Positions 11,000 through 24,200 of a stretch of 64,000 bases of DNA are shown piece by piece; position 1 is the stretch's first letter, and each line of letters begins with the position of its first letter. The stretch is from contig JAGQDJ010000202.1 in assembly GCA_022885665.1 (NCBI GenBank), positions 744,001 to 808,000 of the forward strand, in the 5' to 3' direction. The notes under the pieces were generated by a model, which was not told where the DNA came from, made no database searches, and saw only the letters and a list, made by a program, of their open reading frames with translations. The position numbers were made by a program, and so were the translations under genes. Origin of the DNA: Triops longicaudatus (lineage: Eukaryota > Arthropoda > Branchiopoda > Notostraca > Triopsidae).

Positions 11000-12240
11000 G
11001 TGAGTTTTGACTAAACGAACAGCTTCATGCAGAGTACACCAGGGGTCCTACGCCTACAAACTTCAATTAAATTATCCAGTTCCCACACTGCACCTGAAAT
11101 TCTTTAAAATGTATAAATCTTTTTTCGACACTTCAGAATCCATTCAGCGTGAATATGTATATATCACGGGCAAAATCAAATAAAATCCGTATTGCTAACT
11201 TCCCCATCTTCCTTCAAACTTAACTCACGTAGCAAGTAAGCGCAATAGTCGCAAACATGCAACAGTTTATCAAATACTTGTTTTCGCTTTTTTCAACATC
11301 AAAAATGCAACAAATGAACACATTTAACACGAGCCACGTTAAATCCCGCAGAACTATACAAAATCCCCCCCGATCCATAAGACACTGTTTCTTAAGTAAA
11401 ACGAACTTATAATAGGGAAAAAAAATGACACGCTTTCGTGAATTTTGCTTTTTCTGATGGTACTACGACAGTATGTTCAAGAAACACTTAGAAAGGGGAA
11501 AAATAACAAAGACAGAGACGGGATGGAGAGCGAGAAATAGGAGCAAAGTTCATGAAAAGAAAAAACACCATCTTCGTCTATTGCTCATTAAACCCGTCAC
11601 CCTACTTTCGTGAAAAACAAGGCAATAAACGTCTTCACTCTTGATTAACAACCCAAGTAAAACGAACTCCTTTTCGTACGCATGTCTACCAACACCAACG
11701 TTTAACACGCATAATGGAAAACAGAGTATGAGGATGAAAGTCAAAGGAATCCCGACTAAAAAAGAAAAATTCACATACATTGAGGAGTTCAACGGCGAGG
11801 ATTAGCGAGTCCCGCAGATTCAAATTCTCAAAGAAACCATGTCCTCTTTAGACACACGCAAGAAAAGGAAATAGAGCAACAAGCTCCTTGGAAATCATAA
11901 AACTTTAATTTCTTTTAAGTTAACTTAAGTAACACCAGGGTTGTAAAATGAAAGTTAAGACTGAAAAACGAAACATATTGACCACACTGGGAAGTTCTTT
12001 CAAACTGTTATTACTTAACCAGAGAATAAAAGGCGTAGTCTAACAAAAATATGGAAAATAATGCGAACCGATAAACTCTATTGAAATGTACGTCACATTT
12101 TTTTTCTGAACAGACGTAATACATTCAGATGAAACTGAGTGAAAAAAGGGAATAAGACATCATACGGAAAAAGAAAACACCATTCAAAGAACTCCAGAAT
12201 TCTTCCGGCTCTGGATGATGTCAGCTTACGTTCAAGCTTA
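11000..12240 (-). other. Probable synapsin 3' UTR and downstream sequence
   Basis: No coding signal; AT-rich. It directly follows the synapsin stop codon on the minus strand and is the natural place for a long neuronal 3' UTR. No single polyadenylation signal stands out. Confidence 0.35.
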
Positions 12241-15200
12241 CTACATATCTCCAAAGATGCCAGCGAAGGTTTTGCGCAAATTCTTCATCGTATCTTCTCC
12301 GTCATCTAGGCCATCTGCTTGGCCCACCGCCGAAGAAGACGCAACACCACCGGGTGACGCCGAAACCGAAGACGAGGACGTTGTTGCTGAACTTTGCCTG
12401 CCAAACAACGACCGCGTGGCTCCTGTCACGCTCTGTGTGAACGGATTGCCCCCGATACTTGATTCTGCCCTTGGCGGTACTGGAGGCGGCGGGGCTGCCA
12501 CTCCTCCACCCTGAGGAGTTGTTGACAAAGCACTTCCTCCGGTTCCGCTAGAAGCAACCGACGCTGGGCTAGCACGATCGGACATCATCAAACCGCCCTT
12601 ATCTTCGGTTGGCGATGCAGCTAAGCTACTTGAAGCACTCGCAATACCACCCATCGACGGGCGACTGCTAACGGGTACCATTCCGCCACCGGTACCCGGT
12701 ACTGGGACAGGCGCTGAGTGAGGAATCGCCGTAAATGGACGACATTGCAACTATAGGAGAAAATTAATCATTAATGTGCTAACTGGTCCGTCCCGTTAAA
12801 GTGAAAATAAAACGTAACTTAAAATATGGAAATATTCAACGATAAATAAAAGTAAAAAATAATAATTACTATGCGCTATAAACGAAGTAATAAAAGGAGA
12901 AGAAAATGATTGAATTTGATGCTCTTGATTCAACAATAAGCAAAACGCAGGACGATAAATAAGAAATACTTCACAACTTGTAAAAAATATATCGACACGG
13001 AAGTACGTACATGCATGCGGTGCAAAACCAATTCGGCGATTAATCTTCGATCTTCTTCTTGGGAATCGCCCAATAATGGCAGGGCGCAATCGTTGAGCTC
13101 AAGAATCACTTCACGGCCATCTTTGCTGACTAATACTTCTAAGGCGCACAGATCCAAGCCTCCAAACTGATCTGAAACGGCATCAATCCACGAACGGTAC
13201 CGTTCCGTCATCGGCAATTGTTCGAGCATGGCGGATCCTTGGTTGGTCTTCCAGTTCCCAGAGATGGATTTCCTCCTGTTGCAAAAAGATAGAGAAAAAA
13301 TGGGGAAAAAAGAATGTCATGAGAAGTGTGTGATTAATTAAGTCTCACTCGAATCTCTTGACATCCAAAGACTCATCCGACAGCGCGAAACCAAGCTAAA
13401 ATCCGGGTTCCGGGTTTTAACTTTTCTTAGGCAAAAAATAATGACAGCTATGTCTTGTGAAGAACGAAGTCGAATGATTCACACAATTTTATTTTTCGCT
13501 TTTTTTCTAATTGTACTGTTTCTTCCCGAAGCACGAAAAACGCTGTATTATTTCTTTTTGCCTGTCACCAAAGAATTCGAGAAATTCGTAAACTTTCTGG
13601 GAAAAATATAACAGATCAATTCGAAGTAAACCGAACCCTTGGCCGTGGTATCTTTATATCTCTATATCTATATATAGATCTATATAATACGCACTAATTA
13701 TAAGAATCTTGACGGAGATATAAATAGAAACTCAAAATGGATCAACACGTTGCTGCAAGATACCAATTAATGCTTTTTACCAGTACTTTTCTATCTTCCT
13801 TCTTTGTAATATTTTATTTTTCAGAGCAGAAAGAAAGCTATGTTTCTTAGTTTGGGGATGGAAAGTTCTCCTCAAAAAAGGGCAAAACAACGTTCGTGTC
13901 CCGGAATTTCAATTGGCTTTTCGGGTTGACTCATTCACATGGTTCCAGCGTGTGTGGAAAGCGAGTGAATGTGTGGTGCGAGCTTTTTCACGATTGACCT
14001 AACGAGTCAAGAATTTTCGTGGCTTAGCACACGCAGACAAACACATACACAGCCAAACACGTTCCATATCAGAACTCCCCTCCTTTTATAAAATATAAAG
14101 TCCATTGGCGCCTCTGTTTGGGGGACCTCTTGGAATTCTTTACCACGAATTTTTTATTTCCATCCTCAGTTTAAGAAAAAGGGTTCCAGACCTCTTAACC
14201 TTTGTTAGTAGCTCTCTCTTTGGCTTAATTAACCTCTGGGTGTCTCCCGATAACTTAATTTTCCCTTTGGTTTAGCTTTACCAACATGGCCCACATAACC
14301 TTGGCCTTCGCTTCACCCGGAACTGAGTGCCAACCCTGTGACGTCTTCCAGATCACATTACATGCGTGCTTTGCAAAAATTGCACCCCTCCTAACCAGCA
14401 CAGATCTTTAAATTTTCAAAGAACGACGTATTTTGACCTAAAATAGTTACACACGTCCAGAGTTTCTGAGTTCCCTATAAGCCAAATGCAAACATTGAAG
14501 AGAAAGCTCTTCTACACTAACTTAAGGATCGTCTTCAATAGACATATTACGATTTCGTGCATTGTGCTACCTCGAAAATTGTTATCGACACATATACGAG
14601 GGTTCTTCTACATGGAGAATACACATAGGCAATTAATATGAATAGCTCTGAATTATGAGACACAAAGGTACAGAAAATTAAGGCTTAAGTTACGGCTTGA
14701 TACACTGCACTAACTCGTATTAAAGCTATGGTAGAGCTAAAGTAGTTTACCAACGGTATTGCATAGATGGCATTCAAGCACCTCGAATTCGTACATTATT
14801 TAGTAAACATTTCTATATAATTACGCAGAAATTAAAATTTTGAAACAATTATTAAGAAACGAAATTAAATAAGCGACGGATCTGCAAATGGATAAACAAA
14901 CAAATAAGTAAATAAAACAGACAGAAAATATGCAACACTATTGAGATTGTCCATGGTTAAAAATTAGCTTTCGACATTTTTGTTAGCGTTAAGTTTACTG
15001 ACGTTTTGTCTATCTGCAAATGTGGCAAAAGATTGTAAAACAGAATTACTAAACGGCCCTTAACGGCTGACACAATCATGATTCTTAAGGTACGCTTAGA
15101 ATTGCTTTGGGAAGCTTATATTTTATGGTCAAGTTAACCAAACAGTCATGGTAGGCAAACATTACACCAGCTCGTTTGTCTTCTCCGCGCATTTATGTTA

Positions 15201-18200
15201 TCTCACGGCATGAGAGGAAACCAGTCTTTCGGAATCACACTCGTACGCGTTATTTCACTTACCTTTCCTACGTCTATCGAGGCTTTCATCGACTCAGCCT
15301 TCCTTAAAAATGTAAAAGTCATTTGCACCGTGTGTTTGCCTAACCAACCCTCGTCAACAAAACACAGGAAAAAAAACTGTAAAAGTTTACTCGGCTATGA
15401 CACTCAGTGGGTTTACGGATATTCTCGCTTTTCGATACATCGTTCATCCCTTACGTTATTATTCAACTACGGTGAAACCTTATAATCAAGACAGCAGTTT
15501 TATAAGATTACCATAAAAGCCAAGCAAATCACATTTCAATTCTACAGACAACGTAATGGATTTTTTTTTCTCTGTCATTTTTTTTGCCTAGAATAAATAA
15601 CTCCTGATTCAATGGTTACCCTCGGCCGAGTTTGTTGACACAAATCGAGAAAATAGTAAACAGACGAAAGTATCAACACAATGAAACTTACATGAAAGCT
15701 TTATAGGAGTTGCCAATCTTCTGGATATGAACATCAAATTTGGATTCAATGTACGGTTCTACGGTGCAATATGTTCCGGCTACGGCAACCACGGACGCAG
15801 CATCTTGAAAATCTGCAGCTGATTCCACTTTCAGTTTGCCCAAGCCGCCATGAGCATGACCAATCTTGACAACAGCCGGAAGACGAGGTGCCGACAACTA
15901 TTGAGAAAATCCGACACGCAAAGAGAAGAAAAATAGCAAGGGAAAAAATACATTAAAAATACGAGAAATAAAAACTGCCTGATTGTCACAATGCTCTGTC
16001 TTTTTAAGCAATAACAATATTTTTAAATGTTGAAACGTCAGTTAAATGGGAGGAAACATTAAAAGTTTGTATGGCAACTCATTTGCATAGGAGATTTGAC
16101 AAGGAAAAAGTTGGCGGTAGAAGCTTTTATGGAAGATATGCGTCACATTCTGGGGGTGTATTTTTTTTTTTCGAGGCAGCTTTACGAAACATCTACAAAA
16201 CACAGCTAAACCATGTTTGGTGCAGACTCCTGCCGATTCTGGAACTACAAACTAACGAAAGTATGACGTCAGCCAATTAGGTAACGTACCGAAACTTAAC
16301 GCCCCTTGGGCTTTATAATGTCCTCTGGATGTGTCTTTCCTATTCTAAATAATTCCTACCAATATTCTTCTCATACTTACATTGTCAATTGTCACAATTT
16401 TCTGCAATCGAGAAAACTGAACATTAATGCGGAAACGATATCATGTTTTTCGAAAAAGTTCAGTTATCAAGTATCTAGTGTTACACGCTATGCGTACCAC
16501 TAAGCCCAAAGAAAATTTGAAAATATTTAGTTACGATTTTATTTTCCGACGTTTGGCTCGCACTGCTGCTGTTTGAAATACAACACATACTAAGGACTTG
16601 GCACATTTTCCCTACACTGGAGAGATTGCCTCTATAAACGCGGTAAAAAGTCTCAGTCTTTTTTTTTACGGGAGCAAAAAAAAAAGAGAGGTTTATTTCT
16701 TTTTCACGAGTGTCAAGAGGATTTCTCTAGAATTAACTTAAAGTAGCTTGACATATTACACTGAAACTCATCTCGTCAGAGTAAAGAATTTTGTCTGTAA
16801 ATAAAAAACATTACTATGTAGGCAACGCTTGAGGAAACCGCGTAGTGCTTTAATGGGTAGATCAACAAACAGAGAACGTACATCGTAAATACACATACGC
16901 TACAGTTACGCATATTGCATCCACACATAGTCCCCACATTCCTTTCCGCTCATTAATAGTGTTTCAGTTTCAGTGTTTTTTTTACGTTTTTTAACTTAAA
17001 ATTTTGTTCGGAATGGCTGTGGCCTTCACCTTCCTTACAAGCTTCTCTCTAACAACTTACTATCTTTTTATATCTACGACGGAAAAAGGACGGCTGAGAT
17101 GCACATAACTGGGGACCCCGAAAACAGAACAGACCCCTATCACAAATTTAAAACTGTTCTCCGTCTTCTCTGTTCTTAACTTGCCTTCTTTCTGGGGTAT
17201 GTAAATCGCTTTATATAACGGAAAAACGTGCCACCCAAACTACGAAGTATATGTTTGCTTTTCGACTAAACTACGACGCACACAGACTTCCCTTCATTCT
17301 GTGCAATTTGTTCCAGTCGACCTTTCTTTGCCGAGTCTTATGAACCGATTGAAAGTTTTACCTCGAAATCGCTAACTTTAAACATCTGTATCGAACACGA
17401 ATCGAAAACAAACTTGTCTTCTATTTACATTTCAAAACCAACTTCAATTTTCGGACGAATTCTACAACAAATAAATGGACCTGACAGCTTCCCTAAATAC
17501 GCAGCGTGGAACTCTGAATTTTGTTTTGTACATTATACACCAATCCTTTCAGCAACCGATCTGGAAATAATACTAAACTCCTAAACTTTCGCCTTGTTAA
17601 CTTTCATATACATCACAATCTTTTAATTTGATGTTTCTAACGGTTGCTTTATAATAAATATATTTTTAAAGATTTAAAACCATCACATTGGCTGCATAAA
17701 TTAAGCTCACACTTTCAATGGCAAAATAATGCTAATTTGCACTGCTATAAAAAACTTTTCTAATTCAGTTCGGATAAGCAAAGGCACTGGCAATGTACCA
17801 AGGTTGATTTTTTTTCAGATTTTCTTTAATTAAGTACGCAGGTTATGTTACCATGAGATAATAATCAACAATTCTTTGCGTTTTTCAATTACTATTCTTC
17901 TCCTACAGTTATAAATAAAAATAATAGCTTCCTGAAGTCATAAAAGCTTCCAAAGTCCATGATAATAAAACTACTAAGTATCTCATTTCAACCCTCAATA
18001 TACAAATGAAATGCAAATTGGAGTTCTTCGTCTTCTGCAGACTCATTATAAAAAAACACATGCTCAAGTTTCTTAATTATCACTTTTCACGAACTTCATG
18101 CTGCCTCCGTTTTTAATTCTTTCTCTGCAGAATTTGCAAATCTCACAAAACATATATTGCTAACCCTTCAATAAGTTTTCTATCTCCATCAAGCTTTCCA

Positions 18201-21200
18201 AGTTTTTATGCTACAATATGTGGTATAATTAAAAATGTTATTCTCCTGAACACTTCATTTCAAATTCACATTTGTTTTTGTTAAAAAAAGCTACAATACA
18301 GAGTTTCACTTTGTAAAACTTTTCCCCAATTATTCACGTACAATTCATTCACGGAATACCATAAAAAATTACTACTGTGATCCGTAGCAGGAGTAGAAAA
18401 AAGTATAAGAGTAAGCGTTCGAAATTCTTGTCCCACTTTTTCCATATAAATTTAAGAACAATTGCTTTTTTCTGTACTCAAACTTTAGCTTTTGGTTGAT
18501 TATTTAAATGCATTATTGCCATAAAAAACTATCAATAATAAAGTCTAGCCACCACTATTAATTTTCTTCTTAATATTCCTTTTTCATCACAGGTACGACT
18601 ATCATGCCCGTTACAAAATGAAGATTTCGTATCGTAGGATTTTAGGTAGGTCTTAGCATTGGTCTTGAAACTTGTGGTTTGAAACTCCTGTCCTTGTCTC
18701 AAGCAAGTCAGTCTTCGTAACATTCCGGGTATGATTTCATCAAGCGACTTTATCACTCACTAATATTATGCGTTATTAAATAGTTTTAGAGCGTTAAATT
18801 GCTATTTAGTCTCGCTAGTTCATTTATCAGCTAAAAAAATTGAGGGCCAAAGCAGTTAAAAAGAAAAGAAAGAACGAAAAAGTCCAGGGAATGAACGAAA
18901 AAATACTTAGAAAAAAAATCTGTTGTGGCGCCCGGAAGTTCAAAGTTTACCATCTCAGGGGCTCTTCAAGTCAACAATTTGTGCCCTGATATCATCAAGA
19001 AGTGCTGAAGAGATGACTAATCACTAGTGCTCCAAAACCGAGTGTGAAAACGCAGACACCCAGGCTTTTATTCTAATTCCAACGTAGAATGAGTCGATAC
19101 CGCTGACAGCTGGCGCCACAAACATAATCACCCTGCTTTAAGAATGCCTTTTATCGTCTTTACAAACTAACAATTTTCTTCACTTCCCCATCTTCGCCAT
19201 CTTCCGTCCATTCTTTCAGACCTTGAAAACCGTAACCTTCTTTCCTTTTTTTCGCTTTCCTTTACGACGTACAGAGGTTAGCTATCGTTCTAACGATCTT
19301 TGACGACCCCACATTTACCCTTCTAGACGTGCCGTTATTTTCCTTGCCCTCTAATTACAGTCCACTTATAATTTTAAAAATTTCATTAAAAAGAAGCAAC
19401 AAGAGAACACAAAAGAAAGCTTTGCACGAAATAATTTCAAGTTCTCTGGATGGAAAGTCTCAAGATAAAAGTTTGTATTAGACGAAGGTTTTTTAAACCT
19501 TTTTGCAGACCAAGTACCCCATCACATAACTGACACAAAAATACGGACTCCCCCTGGCTGGTCTCATAATGGCCACGAAACCAATCGGAATAGCAAGTAA
19601 TACTCTACAAGCAGAGTAAACCTCACAAAACTGGCTAAAACCCCAGAAAACTCCATCTAGGACCCTATTTAGAGAGCAGCTGAATTCGACAGATATATGA
19701 GACGCTGAACGACGGCGTTGTTATTACAAACACGGAAGTTTCCTGCAACTTGGGCTCTCGAGCTTTTTACGCAGTAAACTTTACGGCAAATCCAAGTTTC
19801 CAAAAAAGTCTGCAAAATTCAAGGTTGCTGCTGCAAAATTTTCAAGGGTCTGTCATATATTTTTCTATAAAATTACCGGTCTTTCTTTTGCTAGCTACTG
19901 GTGTCAGGCTTCGCTTTACGCGAGGGATGAGTTCTAAAAGAAATCACGTAAAACTGAGATTGTCTTTTCATGCGAATTAAATACAGTTTAAGCAACGTTT
20001 TTTTGAAATCTCATGGGTGACTACTAAGTAAAAAACACAGTCAAACTTAATGCACCAGTACCCGGATGTAAAAGACGAATAAAAGGCATATGAAAATGTG
20101 TTTTCGATCCGGGTTTTCTCACATCCGGCTCTTTTACTATACAGCATGAGGATTGTGCCAATGGACGCTGTCTGAGCAAAGTTCTCTTAAAGACAATTTC
20201 TGTGACACTCGAGTCCATTACATCCGGGCTCCACTTGCAAGAGTCTTTTGAAGTCCACAGACTCAAATCTTGCTACAAACAGCATATACGCGTGGCAGGG
20301 TGGTAAGCATTCATTTACGAAGATTTAGTTCCGGCAATTTCCCTACATTTTCTTCCAATTTTTGTTCTTTTCCAGATTCCGCTCAAATGCAAGAACGCTG
20401 TCAGCAATTTCTGCACCGCTTTTCGAAACTTGGCAACCACCGGTTGCCAAACGCCTCAGTACACATTCTGTCACTGCGTCTAAAATCCCTTGCAGAATAT
20501 TTAAGGTGCGTAAACAAACGGTCTTTCGTATACCAGAAATATAATCAGAAATGGCAGTTACTTCCGTTCACAAGCTAGAACGTCATTGCTGGAGTTTAAA
20601 ACGTAGAACCAAGCTGAATATTCCAACGGAACGACAAATTTGATCTTTTAACTGTTTACTCGGTGTTCTCAGTGTTCGTTTTTTTTTTGGCACATGTCGT
20701 GACATGAATAATATTATGCTCGGTTACCTTATCGCAAATTCACTTATAAATTCAATCCAAGCGGATCATTACTTCGATGTGCAGTAAAATTAACACTACT
20801 ATCTTGGAATTTATTCTTGGAACCTATCTTATAGCTTGTATACACCAACACCAGTCGTAGCATGATTAACATGGTCCATAAGGTCCACGACAGATATTCC
20901 CTAAGAAATCAACATCGAGCGACACTAACAGTAGCAATATTAATCAGAGAATGCAGACATATTTATGCAGGTATTTCGACTCTTCTTTCTATTTCGAGTC
21001 AAACGTCATTTCAAGTTCTCATTTCTGTTTCCCTTCTGTTGCAATGCCATCTTTCACCCTTTTTTGCCCTTTAAGCTCCAAACTTTCATTTTCTCGTTAA
21101 CTTTACAACCCCTGTTTTCCTTCTACACATTACGATTACTGTTTTTCTATTTTAACTAAATAGCTAGCGTGACTCTCTTTTTAGTACTACACTCTTGACA

Positions 21201-24200
21201 AAAGTCAGCGAAAGGGGGACTTGACATAACTCCTTTTCATCCGCTTCTTCTCATTCTCTCCTTCAATCTTTCCATTCTTGAACACAAGATATCTCTTCTT
21301 GCGTCAAAATTTCTTGCACGCTTTTCTCAATGCCAGCTCCCAGAGGTTTTCAAGCTTGGCGGTGGTCTCACTCGCTCATGTATGGCAACGCAAAAGAAGC
21401 GCGAGGAGAGGGGGGTTAGGGGGTTGTCCCCACCAAAAGCGGCTTGCTGCTCTTTAGCAGACTTCAGTCGGTCTACACCGGTCAGTGCAAACGCGGCTCC
21501 GAAGTCTCTCTCTCGCTAGCTTGACAACAAGCTCATTTGCATTTCCAGAGACTCCAAGCCAAGAAGGAAAACAAAAAAGAACCAAGAAAAAATCGTCTCA
21601 ACGGAAAAAAAGCCCCGCACATGTGAAAAGAATTGGCTCACGAAAAGAGCTTCTCACTCAACAAAACCCTTGAGTTTCAATAGTTCGACAACTATGCAGT
21701 GAACGATCTGTTAAAAGATCTGCTCTCTTTCTGAAGACCTTTTATCTCCTGCAAATAAAACTAAAAAAGAAAACTAAGTGGAGCAAGAAAGTTTACAAGT
21801 GTTTACCGGTGAGAAAATTTAAATTGCAACCCAGAATAAAGTGACCTTACACCAAGGGTTATTTTTTCCCCAGTGCATTATTTTCCTTAAAGGTAAGATT
21901 GTGGAGAATTTTCGAATTTGGTTTCATTATTTTGTGTAAATATGATTACATTTTATACCAAAATTCTTCTTTTTCACTGCAGGATTTCTTTCTTTCAGTG
22001 CATTTCTACTTTTAAAATTAAAAAATAAATCAATTTTATTAACACGAATTCTAAAAAAATAATTATCTGGGTCAGGGTTGTCTAGGGGAAGTTCGTAAAG
22101 TTCGTAAAGGTGCGGCGTTTGGATTCTAAAAGACAGTTTGTGTTAGATCGGCCAGGTAATGGAAAGCGAGATAAAAGAGGGTTAAGAAAACAGTGAACAG
22201 GTGTGCGAATCTCCTTAATGCCGTACAACGAAAAAATACACATACAGAAAAGGAGGTAAAGACTCCGCCTACTGTACCTTTTAACGTTTTACGTTCTTGG
22301 CGTAGCGAACGAGTTTCCTTCAACTTATGTTGTGGTTTACGGCGGACAGTATTGATTGCAAAAAGGCTGGTTCTTGCAGCTGTACTCTGGTATCTCTTTT
22401 AAAACTTTTCAAAAATGTCTATTTTTTGTGTCTTTCCAAATATATTCAATACGAACTTGGTAGGGCTTTCGAAAGGGTAAACTTAAGTATTGATAGTAAT
22501 TTCCGACATCTGTTTTGACTTCTTAGATTACACGAAAAACTACTCAAAAGGCGGATTAGAATCTGTCTAGGGATTTCCTACGTATTATACATATTCTATA
22601 TATTATATTTCGGTACAATGTCCATGTGATGCTGCAGTAAAATTAAAAAAGTGCACAATGTTAATAATTTTAAACATTTCGACAAAGAGCACCGACTGAT
22701 AAGGAGGATTAAATCTGAGCGAGTGACACAGAATCTCAGACGTTTTACGCGTTAAACGCTCGAGTTCTCCTTACCGAGACACACGAGACGCCTTTAAGTT
22801 ATTTTTCCTAAAAAGCTTCAAGCTCCAAAGTTTCTTAAGGCAATTAGAAGGTCTGCGATTTCTCGTAAGAACTCTCTTTTTTTTTAAAGTTCGCAATACG
22901 AGAACTCTAATGAGACCTTTTAATAGATTTTGGCTATAAAGTGGATTTGGATGGATTTACTTGCTCGACTTCGTTGCTGATAGCCTTAATTAGATCTGTT
23001 TTAGAGTCCATGTTCCTTCAAGTGGTTACGCAAGATTTCTAAAGCTTGTCTTACTACATTCAAGACTCCGTAAAAGGAGGTTCCGTAGAAAACGAAGCTT
23101 AATGAAACTTTTTCTACCATACAACGTTATTTTATAAGAGTCGAGGAAACTAATCCTTCTTGACGCCTTACGGCTCGGGGCGCGAAGATAGTTAATTCCT
23201 GTTGTAATTCCTGCTACTTTCAGTCTCAAGCAAGCAGTTTTTTTTTATATAATCAATAGATTTGTTTTCCGTGCATATAGTGTCGTTTTTCTTCCAGGTT
23301 TCGTTAAGTTATTGATAAATTTTAACAGCCCATTCCGTTTCGCAACCCAAATTTCCGACTCTTAAACGAGCACGCAGTATCATAGGAATAATTAAAAAAT
23401 TCCTTCAGATGAACATTCAATGGCTTGGGTACAGATAGGCAAGTTTTTTTTATGTATTTTTACAGCACAGTTTGTTCAGTTTATGAATGTGTCGGGGCAC
23501 GTTTGAGTACTAAAATATGGATGATCGATTTTTTTCAAGAGTGAAACGCTGACTTTATTATGACAGTCAATTATTCATTTTTGTTTATATTTACCACTAG
23601 GATTGAATGCCACCTCAGTTCTCTGGAAAATGAGTTGTCATCTATTTTACGCGTAGAAAAAAATTTAAGAAAATCCTTTCCCTAGCAAAATCTTACTCCG
23701 AAACACCTTTCAATAGCGCGAAGCACTTCCACTGAAATGATCTGCGTAGGGTTCCCTGACGGAATGGCTTATTACAACTACGCTTTTGATCCAAGACTTG
23801 CATGTCAGTTTTCTTTAACCTCTATATACGAATGCTCAACTATTGATACCGTTCTTTTGTCTTTCGCGAACCTTTTCATGTGTCATTACATCAGATTATT
23901 TCTTTCTATTTTTGGTTTAATTAAGATATGTGATCTTTACTGTACAAGCTCTCGTTTGCAGTTAATCTTCGTATGATTTTAGCGCCAATTTAAGCTCCAA
24001 TTCAAAGTCTTTCCAGCCACTAAATCCCACAAGAGAAAGCAACGAAGAAAGAAACAAAGGATCTTATTTATCTCTTACTTTTATTTCGTCCGTCCTCCTA
24101 CTTTTTTTCCCGTTTCTCGCCATCTCTGCACCTTCTTCTTTCCCGTGCCCCCTTTTTTGGCCCGCCTTCTCCAAAATTCCCCCCATGTTCCAACCTAAAC

